Source of the DNA: Haliclystus octoradiatus
Lineage: Eukaryota > Cnidaria > Staurozoa > Stauromedusae > Haliclystidae
DNA length: 64,000 bases
Assembly (NCBI GenBank): GCA_916610825.1
Contig: OU744453.1
Coordinates: 5,121,845 to 5,185,844, forward strand
Reading direction: 5' to 3'
Part shown: positions 25,901 through 37,900 of the stretch, one piece after another
Layout of the letters: each line of letters starts with the position of its first letter
Position numbering within the stretch: position 1 is the first letter of the stretch
Translations under genes and position numbers: made by a program
Notes under the pieces: model-generated
The model's database searches: none
What the model saw: the letters and a program-made list of their open reading frames with translations, nothing else
Told to the model about the DNA's origin: nothing

Positions 25901-28900
25901 GTGCTTTTAAATTCAAAGCAAATTTTTTGAACGCTGAAAATATTATAATTATTATTATTTATCACAAATCATACACTCAATTCAATTTAACTTTGTTAAA
26001 TTTGATATACCTGAAATTTACTTTATTAAATGTTGATCAACGATAATAACAAGACACCGCTATTTTTATTCTCGAAACTGTAGTAACATACTGTGTCTTA
26101 TTCGTATAGCAAGTCAACAAAATGAAATTTTAATTTTTATCGATGCCTATAATTCCTTCGTTAATTATGGAAGCAAAATCTGAAAATAAATGGCTGCCTG
26201 CTCAAAACCAAATGATTCATATTTTTATATTAAATAATAAATTATAGAAATACTTTTGTGCAATGCCTTGATTAATTCTAAACTCTATAATTTTAAACTG
26301 TAGACAGATAACCTCTTCGAACTTTGAATATTTTTCGAATTAGTCGAACGCCAACGTCATTTTGAAAATTCTTGCAAGTTAATTTGTTTTTATGCCCCGC
26401 GATAGATTATTCATTTCAAAACAGATTGTTTGCTCAGTGTTCTCACAAATTATATATCAAAATAGCCTTTTTAAAAGTGAAATGTTTTGTATCTCGATTT
26501 TGAGAAAAGTAATGAACGGCATTTTGTTTCATTAATAAATTAAATTAAGACCTAAAGTCTCTTTAATTTCATAGCGTTTGTGCCGCGCTATATGTATCGC
26601 TGATATCAAAACTACATGAAATAGGTCTACGTTTCTTTGATTTCAAAACATATTTTGTCTGGCCTAGTTATATTGGTAATTCAATGTAACTCAGTATTTC
26701 GTATTGTTTTAATTATCATAAAACTGATTCAGTTTTAAGTTTCACTTGTTCAAACAATTTACACGCAGCTTTTAAATTCAAAGCAAAATATTTTTGTTCT
26801 GGGGATTTCAATTTGAATTCGATTTGGCTGCCGGCTAGATTATCGACCTATGAAATTTTTCAAAACCTCTGAATTTTTTAATGCAACGATATCAAATAAA
26901 ATATCAGATGAAGTATATTATTTTAAAACAACGTCATAGACCCATACTTTTCATACAACACATTTGTTACTGTACACGGTTATCTCGACACAAATGTTTG
27001 CATAATTTCCCGACAACGGATTATCCGTATTATATCGCCAGTAAGACGTACATAAGTCGCGGACAGACACAGAAATATAGAAATATAGTGATATATAAAC
27101 AGACAGTATTATGTATATAAGTGATTGTGATATATAAACAGACAGTATTATTAATATAAGTAGATAACAACTAAAGACCTAGTTTGGCCTGCTGGAAACA
27201 AAGTGCATACATTAATATCCAGCAATAACGGTTCCGGATTGAACGGTATTCTATGAATAAAAGTAAGCCGAACATCTGGGAATGAGTAATTCGCAGTAAA
27301 ACTTTGCTAAGTATTTCCCGCTCGGATTCTGCCAAAACTGGTAAAGTGGTTTGTCTCCCTAGCGTACCGCTCTTTCCAGGTTCAATTGTACATGCTCTAT
27401 TACACAGGTTATTTGATTTTTCGCATAACATATTTTATATTCAAATATATCTGGTTACTTAATCCACAGTATTTCATATAAGTTATAGAGTACCGTTTTT
27501 GTTATATTTAACTATCCCTTCATGAACATAAGTAAGCAAAAGTTATTTTGGTGACAATTTCTTGATTGTTTAACTGGAAGATTCTTACCGTAGCCACGAT
27601 TAGCCATATTCACAAAGCCACATGAACCCAAGTTACAACTCAACCCTTCACTATTATCACCATTACATCCAGTAGCAGATAGGTAAGGAGAAACTGCTTG
27701 TTGACACTCTCTCTGTCTCGTTATCACTCCATAACTGCACGTGGTTGAACATGCTGACCATGCATTCCAATTTGACCAAACTATAAATACATGTGTGCGG
27801 ATATTACCATGATAAAAATTGCTCATGCAGTAAAGCATATTCAGTACTTATACAGATATGCTATTGTCTCAAAGATAAAAAATATATGCTTCTATATCTA
27901 AATTTATAGTAAAAATCAGTATGATGACTTTATTTATGCTAAGTAATATTTCAATTAAATAATATTGCTAGCATCGATAACATTCATCCAATATACTCAT
28001 CTTTTGAGGCATCCTATTCAGGAAAACCTTTACCCTCTAGGAGGGGTAAGAAGGGTGATTTTTTACAGGGCATGGCAAATTCTGTGCTACATTATGATTG
28101 TGAATGTGTGGCTCGTTGAGGATGTATTTGTGAAAAATTTGTACTAGAGCAAAAACATGATTATACCTTTACACATTTAAGAATATTGTTAAAACAATGG
28201 TTTTACTTTGTAGGGGCATGGATATTGATTTTTTGGCCTTATTAGGATGCTTAAAAGAACGCATTAATGATCCCTAGGCATACAAGTTTATGAGATAATA
28301 AAACAGATTCTTGCATGTGGTTTTGAGGGTAATAATGAAGAGTCTAATAGTAAAGTACAAACAGAAATAAAATATAACTAAAATACATTATTGACATTGC
28401 CTTTCAATACCACAGTATAATTAAACTTTCAGTTTATAAACAGCAACAAAATTTTGCTAGGAATAAATTTAATGATAATAATAAGAAGAAGATATTAAAC
28501 AATAATATTAACGAACCTGGACACATTTCTTCGCTGCATGATATTGTTCTTAAACTGATCCCAATACAATCAGCTCCTCCATTTGCTGTAAAAGGAGTAT
28601 CACAATATCTTTTCTCTTCCTGTTGACCTCCACCACATGAAACCGTACAAAAACCGAATGCACTCCATGATGACCATCCACCATCAACTGGCAATGAAAT
28701 AGGTTACAAATGCTTATTCGATTTTATTGATAGATGATGGTTTGTAAATTGTATTTCTGTTTTTAGTTACAAGTTCACGTAGCTGATACATCAATTTCTT
28801 AACGGTATTTTATTAATTCCGGAATATTTGTATTAGTGTCTGAAAGTCAGCAAAGCCTGAGCTGAATATATTAATGGTCAAAGTATAATCGCTAGAAATA

Positions 28901-31900
28901 TGTTGAAGAGAGAATGCCAATATTGAGATAGAAAGATCATGTGTAACCCAAGTTGCAATACCAACTAATATAATTCAGCTCAGAACCCGTAGATCAGTGG
29001 TATAGAGTGCCCGCGTTGCATGGGGAGACTTTGGTTGGATTCCTCTTCGGTTCACAAAGTGTTATGCTAATACGTATTGGCATAATTAGACTAATATGAA
29101 CTTCCCCTTTCTCCTTTGTGTATTGCCCTTCATTTTATTAATTACATTTGACTCCGTTTTGAAATCTCTACGAGAGCGGATGTTATTTTATCCCTCTCAA
29201 TCATTTTACCCTCATAACAGAAGATATGTATGCTGTAACTTAGATTGTATAAAACAATGGACATATACCAAAATAATATAACGTAAATCAAGAGAGTGCA
29301 AACGTAGCACAGAGTTTGTTTTCAATATTCTTCGATAGTTATAACTATAGAATTCTTGAAAAGGCAAATTTGAGAAGCACCATCTTACTGCTACTTATAT
29401 TATCTTGATGTGATTATATATCAAATGTAACTTATATATATGCATACATATAATATATACATATTACCATGTTTTAAATAATTTGCGTCTATAATGCTGT
29501 ATGCATAGTTCAATTCATTTTACGATAATGAAATGTTGCAGCATCTAAGTATACCAATTAGCGAAACGTTACTTATATTGTGCGTGCGTGCTAGAGAAAA
29601 TATTTCGCTCCTTAAAATTAAACTCTTTGATCTTCCTTCATGTATTTCAAGCAACAGTTAAACATAAAATACACATTGCTGCGCGTCAACAATTGAGGCC
29701 TATCTTGAATCTGTTGAAAATCGAATTGGAAGTGGAATAACGATATAAACGACGTGTAACCAACCATAAGAGTCTATTCCATTTTCCACGTTAGTTTCAG
29801 AAATCTCCAAGTCAAAGCCATGCTGTTAATTACTTGCTCAGGTATTAGAAATTTTACATCTTTAAACAAATAGCCCTGGTGCAATATCAAATTTAAGAAA
29901 TCAATATATTAATCACCAGCCAAATCTCCTTTTGGTAATATATGTACTAGCCTGGGCAGAGATGTTCATTGCATGACTCTGTTTCTGTTGATTCGCCAGG
30001 ACATGTCAATCCACCGTTTTCTGGTGTAGGTGTGTCACACACTCTCGTACGCGTGATTGAGCCTCCACCGCATTCCAAAGAACAGGAGGCGGTGACCACC
30101 CAAGGTGACCAACCCCCATTAACTAAAAATCAAATTGATCATATTTCAATTTTGTGTTTATGCGATTCTACAAATCAACCAGCAGCACAAATATTTCTAA
30201 CAAATCAATATTATTCATTTAATGAGACGTGACTGCACCGAATATAAATAAAATATTAGCCTCAAAGATACTAAAAGCATTTCAAATTGCAAAAACAAAA
30301 ACAGCACCCTTTAAAGAAACGTATACCCTCAATAAGGGGAGAGAAAATTTGATAGAAAACTACGCAATGCAAATGCCGTAGATTCACCTAAATCAATCAA
30401 TAGCTGTTCGGTATTTTATTAATTCCGGAATATTTGTATTAGTGTCTGAAAGTCAGCAAAGCCTGAGCTGAATATATTAATGGTCAAAGTATAATCGCTA
30501 GAAATATGTTGAAGAGAGAATGCCAATATTGAGATAGAAAGATCATGTGTAACCCAAGTTGCAATACCAACTAATATGATTCAGCTCAGAACCCGTAGAT
30601 CAGTGGTATAGAGTGCCCGCGTTGCATGGGGAGACTTTAGTTGGATTCCTCTTCGGTTCACAAAGTGTTATGCTAATACGTATTGGCATAATTAGACTAA
30701 TATGAACTTCCCCTTTCTCCTTTGTGTATTGACCTTCATTTTATTAATTACATTTGACTCCGTTTTGAAATCTCTACGAGAGCGGATGTTATTTTATCCC
30801 TCTCAATCATTTTACCCTCATAACAGAAGATATGTATGCTGTAACTTAGATTGTATAAAACAATGGACATATACCAAAATAATATAACGTAAATCAAGAG
30901 AGTGCAAACGTAGCACAGAGTTTGTTTTCAATATTCTTCGATAGTTATAACTATAGAATTCTTGAAAAGGCAAATTTGAGAAGCACCATCTTACTTCTAC
31001 TTATATTATCTTGATGTGATTATATATCAAATGTAAATTATATATATGCATACATATAATATATACATATTACCATGTTTTAAATAATTTGCGTCTATAA
31101 TGCTGTATGCATAGTTCAATTCATTTTACGATAATGAAATGTTGCAGCATCTAAGTATACCAATTAGCGAAACGTTACTTATATTGTGCGTGTGTGCTAG
31201 AGAAAATATTTCGCTCCTTAAAATTAAACTCTTTGATCTTCCTTCATGTATTTCAAGCAACAGTTAAACATAAAATACACATTGCTGCGCGTCAACAATT
31301 GAGGCCTATCTTGAATCTGTTGAAAATCGAATTGGAAGTGGAATAACGATATAAACGACGTGTAACCAACCATAAGAGTCTATTCCATTTTCCACGTTAG
31401 TTTCAGAAATCTCCAAGTCAGAGCCATGCTGTTAATTACTTGCTCAGGTATTAGAAATTTTACATCTTTAAACAAATAGCCCTGGTGCAATATCAAATTT
31501 AAGAAATCAATATATTAATCACCAGCCAAATCTCCTTTTGTAATATATGTACTAACCTGGGCAGAGATGTTCATTGCATGACTCTGTTTCTGTTGATTCG
31601 CCAGGACATGTCAATCCACCGTTTTCTGGTGTAGGTGTGTCACACACTCTCGTACGCGTGATTGAGCCTCCACCGCATTCCAAAGAACAGGAGGCGGTGA
31701 CCACCCAAGGTGACCAACCCCCATTAACTAAAAATCAAATTGATCATATTTCAATTTTGTGTTTATGCGATTCTACAAATCAACCAGCAGCACAAATATT
31801 TCTAACAAATCAATATTATTCATTTAATGAGACGTGACTGCACCGAATATAAATAAAATATTAGCCTCAAAGATACTAAAAGCATTTCAAATTGCAAAAA

Positions 31901-34900
31901 CAAAAACAGCACCCTTTAAAGAAACGTATACCCTCAATAAGGGGAGAGAAAATTTGATAGAAAACTACGCAATGCAAATGCCGTAGATTCACCTAAATCA
32001 ATCAATAGCTGTTCACCAACGCTCATTCATTGCTCATGGTTCACGCTTATTCAACCATGCCTTGACTAGTAACATTTCTTACGCATAGCAAATACCTGTT
32101 TTAAAAATATTAACTCCAATATACATATTAATACCTTTTAAATATTACATCTTTTAATCTAGATATTTTTTAATTGTATTAACTTTGTATGATAAACATT
32201 TTGTAAAATTCATTTGTACAAAACACTATACAGACGTGGTTTCTGCGAAATACAAAGGATTCATTATAGTTATTACTACAATGTTTAGTACAGCATTGGA
32301 TATCAATTCACCAACCGCTGCTATTTTTCTCCCTACATGGAATGTGGGATCACAGCTTGAAGCAGACTGGAAGGCTTCGATATTTGCAATCAAACTCTTC
32401 TTACTTAAAAAGCATGTAAATCGGAGAAGAATATAATTTACACTATCAAAATTATGTGATGCTATGGTAAAAATATTAGAAATCTTTCAAGAATCGATTG
32501 AGATGAGGACTTGAACGTCATAACAGTATATCAGAATAGCACGTGTTTCTATGGAACGGATTGAGAGCTTGCCACTTGCGTCAAGCTGTGCTTGACATTT
32601 AAATCGGGTGACCCGCTTGGTGAATTATATAGGATAATCGATGGGACGAATCAGATTGGAAGTAATTTTATTTTTCTGCACTCATCTTCGCCTACGTTAC
32701 TCATTAAGCATTGAACTAGGACAATCACGTAGTTTAAACCTCATTAAAAGACAGTATGTAGGTGATTGTTTAACTATCATATTTGAATTTAATACCATTG
32801 AAGGGAATAAAACTTCAAATTACAATGAATTAAACACTTGAAGAAAAAACATATAATAAAGTAACCACTGTAATACTTTCAATTGAGAAATAAAATACTT
32901 AATATAGACGAGAATCGAGATATATAAATCACATTTGATGAGAGCGTCGATACGTCGATACGTCTTCAATATTCAAATTGTTATTTGTTATGCAGTAAAC
33001 AAGTGCTATATTAAGATGCAGGTTGGAATATTGGAGGATGAAAATGGTAATTTGGCATCTGCAAAGCACTTACAAGTTTATTATAAACGATAGTTTAATT
33101 TGATAACAGAAATTGCCCCCAAAATCATTCCATTTTCAAAGCATTTCACCGGGGCTTGAAAATGAAAACTTTGACAATTTATCAAATAGAAAAAAGTATC
33201 AAAGCCATACTTCTAAGATATTAAAATAAGAAATTTTCTTACAACAACCCAACTAAATCAACTTCGTTTTTCAAAAAGACATGAGTTTTAAAATAAATAT
33301 TTAAAGAAAAGAGTTTTGATTCAAGTGATGTATTTTGAAAATACCATTGCATTGGAAGGTGTTTTAATTGAATTTCAAAAGCCCTATGTGAAAATCCCTG
33401 TCCAAAAGCGTACCCACAAAAGATTTCTCCGACATAGAGGCCCGTCCGTCAATATTTGAGCAAATCCAAGTGTCATTAGTAAGGAGTGTACATGCCCCGG
33501 AGCTGTTGATAGAAGTTGCTTATCACTTATACCTGCGCTATAAAGAATAACAGTAATTATGTCCTGCTCATAAAAGATATATTTAAATTGAATGTTGCTG
33601 ATTATCAGGAGGTTTATAGTGAGATAACATGATAGCGTTAAATAGTTTGTTTAAAAGCAATTATTTACGTTGACATAGACATTGTCATTGACTCGAATGT
33701 CATTGGCGGTGACGTGACGCGAAATGATCAAGATCATATAGTGCATCAAGGATTCATCAATGACATGGAGCATCTAGATAATTCAAAACAAAAACTAGAG
33801 TATTATTAAATGTTCATTACTCACCTGAACAAGGATCATTACTACATGTTTCTGTCCTTGTACTTTCACCTGCACAAACCAAGCCACCATTAGCTGGAGC
33901 AGGACTATTACATTCTCTCATTTTTTTTATTGTTCCATTACCACATATAGCCGAGCAGGTATCTACACTCTCCCATATGGACCAGCTACCGTCAACTATA
34001 ATAGACAATAACAATAATTATGTCATGCTCATAAACATATATTTGAATTGTATATGTCACGATTGGGATTTTTATCGATTAGAAACCAGATCGTTGCTAT
34101 TTAAGATCAATGCTATGCATTGCATGCAGATAACGAGGATTATCAGGAGGTTTATTGTTAGATAGCTTGATTGTGTTTGATAATTTGTGCAAACACATTT
34201 TTCTACGTTGCTATATACATTGTCATGGACTCGAATTTCATGTAGAATCAAATTGTCAGTTACGCGAGTTATGACATCAGATTTGGTAGCATTATATAGA
34301 ATAATATAGAATAGAATTGAAATCAATTGAATTGAATTGAATATATTTGTCAAAAATTAAATGGTGTAAAATTGGCAGGCAAATAATGGGAAGTACAACT
34401 TCCGCTTAAATAGAGCCTACAAATGCTTTAGGTATGATTAGAAAAATGAATAATTTAATATAGTGGCCTATTGTTCAAAATTGAAGAAAATTCAAATTTC
34501 CTTCAATATAGTGATAAGTCAACCTTCATCATTCCAAAAAATTGTAAATAAAAAATTGAATTATGTTGGCATCGTTGATTATATACATTTCGACATGTTA
34601 GAATTCAAAATGTTCTTCTTTTACGTCATTTCGTTTGGTCATCGTCATATTTCGGGGGTATTTCGATACAAAAACCAAATACCCGACAAAAACGAAGAAA
34701 ATGTTTACGTCAATAACATGGAATCCAGAACTGGAATATTAATAAATGTTCATTATTCACCTGCACAAGGATCATTATTACACTCTTCTGTCTTTGTGCT
34801 TTCCCCTGCACATACCAATCCACCATTAGCTGGAGCCGGACTATTGCATTCTCTGCTTTTTGTTATTGATCCACTACCACATGTAAATGAGCAAGTATCC

Positions 34901-37900
34901 ACTCTTTCCCAGATGGACCAGCTACCATCAACTATAAACAAACCGCATTTTTAATGTAATGTTAATATTAATAATTCTTAGCATCAAATCGTGAATACTT
35001 ATTGGTTTAGCTGTTAGGGCTTTCTGAACCTTGGCCGCAGGGTTTTGGTTCAATCCCTGGCAGACGCATTATTGGTTGGGTAGGTTCAGGTGGAAGGGCA
35101 TTCGGTCATAAAATTCATTAAAGCTCCAAAATACTAATCATCTACCATGTTGAGAAAGTACAATGGAGAATTTCTAGGCAGACAAAAAACATGTTCTAGA
35201 CGAGCACTATCGAGTAGTATATTTGTTTTCTGTTTGGTACCATCGATTTTTTTCATTATTTGAATTTGCCTGTCAATGCCCATCGATGTAAAGATAGAAA
35301 TATGTCACAATTGTATCTTTTTGAAAAGTGTTTTAGGTTGTGTCAAGTATAATGTCATGTTGAATATTTAGCATTGCAGTTGCTGTTAACGTGATTGTAT
35401 TGATCTTTGTTCTGTAAAGGGTGCACTGCTTATACTTACCTAATTTGCTGACGATAATAAGCAAAACGGGGGGAAAAAGATTGCTGACGCAAACTCTGTC
35501 AAACACTTCTCACTGTCATATTAAAATATTGTAAATGGAATTTCCTCCCTGCGGAGCGAAATTTATTCTTAGGGTCACTGTTATTTTCAAAAAAATTATG
35601 AAAAGTTTAAATCACACCGAGAGACAAGGAAATATAAAAATTAGAAAAGATATACTCTTTATCTCCAAATATGGTTAAAAGAGAGATAAATAATTCAACT
35701 TGAGATTTGATGTCATAAATAGCTCAGAGAAAAATTTCATCAGAGAACAAAATGTTTCATTTAGAAACAAAAACTGCTATTTATACTGCATTCGTTGCCC
35801 TTGCCTTTTAATCATCGTAAAGATCACATAGTTTTAAACTGTGTGTTTTTAGTATCCTCCATGTTTACCCCACTTAACAATCTTGCACTTCTTGCAATCT
35901 GCTATGTTATAGATTGTTTCAATGTTGAAGAGAAATCTGACAAACCTGAACATCCGTTTTCATTGCAAACAACTGTCCTTTGAGTATCCCCAAGACAATC
36001 CAATCCTCCATTTGTTGGAAATGGATTGTTGCATAATCTATTTTCCAGAAGCTGACCTCCACCACATGTTCGAGTGCAAATGCTACTGCCTTGTGACCAA
36101 CTCGACCAACCGCCATTAGCTAGGAAGCAAAACATTTTCAGTCGATTATATCGTCCCATAAATGTCATTTTTCAGTTTCATTATATTTCCACTAGTCTTT
36201 GAACTTAGGAATTTAAAGGATGATAAACACTTAATTTTGAACCAATAAAATTATGATTAAACAAAGCTTTATAATACAAGATAGCATAAATGCGAATGTC
36301 TTTGTCTATGTGTTTGCCGTAGATGTTCGCGATTTTCTCAGCCAACCATTTCAAAAGCAAATGAATCTGCCTATCATGTAATCGATAAGTTCAAATAGCT
36401 GTAGGCTTGTGTATCCACTAACATGATTGGTTTTTTAGAATTTTTTTCTAGCTTTGCGTACCGAAATAACATGTGCTTTTCATGCAGTGATTTTTTATGG
36501 CATATCAAAGCCGCATGCTCACGAAATGCAACGTTGCGAAGCGTTCCACTATTTGATATTTTGTGATTCGAACGTGTTCTCCAATTTAATTCTTTCATTC
36601 TTTATATTTTTCAAAAGAACCGTACTTTAATTCAGCCACAATTGATTTAGTAGGGCGGATAAGACAGAGGCGACGACAATGGAGGGAGAGACGTTGTCTT
36701 CCAATTAGATCCGTGAAACAATTGTCGCTAGTGTACTATATAAGCCTTTTTAAAATGTTCTTTGTTCTGCTCAGCATGATGATCAAAAGTTTCCTCAAAT
36801 AGGTATGATAATAATTGTATTTTTGCTTTAGTATGACTCCATGATTAGAATTTCAACATTATAAAATTTATAACGACATACCTACAGCAATCTTTTTGTG
36901 ATAAGCCTATAAACGAAGAGAAATAAAGGATTATATGGTAAAATTTGAACGATACATTAATTATTTTATGTATGTTACTTGCATGCCATATCATATTATT
37001 TCAGTCTTTATAATCAGTCATGTGAAGTGGTTGATGATAATGATGATAGTGTTGATGATGATTAATTAATATTTTATAATCTTTAAGCGTATAATATATT
37101 TCATAACAATGTATGCATAGTCGTTTTAATTCAATTGGAAAATACGTACAGCAATGCAATCACAAACAATTCTTTTTCCTTGTATCCAAATTAATGGATT
37201 TTTAGAATATAGTTTACGAAAAACATTTATATTTCTATTGCATTAACATAATTTTGTTTACCAAACAAAAACTGGTGAATTCATTACACGAGCCTGACAT
37301 GTGAACAGCAAATCATATAACACTTCTTCTTGCAAAAATTTATGCATTTTCTGATGATTGCATTAGACTGCATGGTGATATTTCCATTCTTAGAAAAAAC
37401 ACGAATGTTGTTAATTATACTGGAAATATATTTTTACATCAACTTGATGTTTGATTTCAGGACATAAAATGACCTGCACATTGGACCGTGTTTAAAAAAT
37501 CTCATTTCTGTTCTAGTAGATGATTGCCTTACCATATTTATTTAGGCTTCTTGGTGTTGGTTTAGCATGAGTTAGAGGCCAGCCTCGTGATAGAATGTAT
37601 AAGTAAGAGGATCAAGAGATGTGAGACAGAAGAGTTTTGAAGTGGATCTGAATTATACTTGATGTTGTTATATTACTAACGTTGTATTCTTTATGTATTT
37701 ATCCGACTCTACATTGGCACAGTGGATAGATTTATATATATTTTTTTTCATGCATATATAATCAACCATATTTTTACGTTATGGCAACTTTTCGTGGGCG
37801 TCTTCCGCCTGAATTCAATCCTGGTCAACGTGATGCATATGACCGATTTACGAAGTGGAAATTCGGTTTCCAAACCTATATGACTGCCACCGACTTAGCA

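Larger units (their letters stand above)
17918..27165 (+). repeat. tandem array of three 3.05-3.12-kb repeats
   Basis: Each unit begins ACTAGCAATGAGTGTAGTCC: 17918-20962, 20963-24081 and 24082-27165. Units are highly similar throughout with scattered substitutions. The second is longer because of extra short tandem repeats at its end (ATATATAAACAGACAGTATT blocks, 23990-24080). No unit has a long coding frame; the best is a short frame near each end that I do not regard as a gene. Each contains a tRNA-like segment about 0.69 kb from its start. The array sits in the last long intron of the TSR gene. No terminal repeats or polymerase motifs mark it as an autonomous transposon. Confidence 0.9.
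28804..30409. repeat. 1.6-kb tandem duplication, copy 1 (carries TSR 5)
   Basis: From GGTATTTTATTAATTCCGG to AATCAATAGCTGTTC. By eye it differs from 30410-32014 at eight substitutions and one single-base indel. One of the substitutions is at the TSR donor. Confidence 0.92.
30410..32014. repeat. 1.6-kb tandem duplication, copy 2 (carries TSR 4)
   Basis: Directly abuts copy 1 and has the same end points. The near identity indicates a recent event, or an assembly duplication of two haplotypes. Confidence 0.92.

Noticed and set aside
27171-27431. Minus-strand 86-residue frame after TSR 7 as a terminal exon
   Set aside because: A phase-1 CTAG acceptor exists but has no pyrimidine tract, and the peptide resembles no domain. 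The exons at 17395-17534 and 16821-16934 have better signals. It remains a weak alternative 3' end.
29969-30232. Plus-strand 87-residue frame, repeated at 31574-31837
   Set aside because: It is the antisense shadow of TSR exons 5 and 4; the minus strand has the cysteine pattern and splice sites.
34463-34954. Plus-strand 163-residue frame
   Set aside because: Its distal part is the antisense of TSR 2, and the rest has no domain or splice support.
37412-37554. A possible coding exon on the minus strand of the 143-bp repeat (VILCPEIKHQVD, GTATAAT donor)
   Set aside because: The acceptor is weak, one copy lies on each side of the retrotransposon, and the microexon at 36882-36906 solves the phase problem with better signals.
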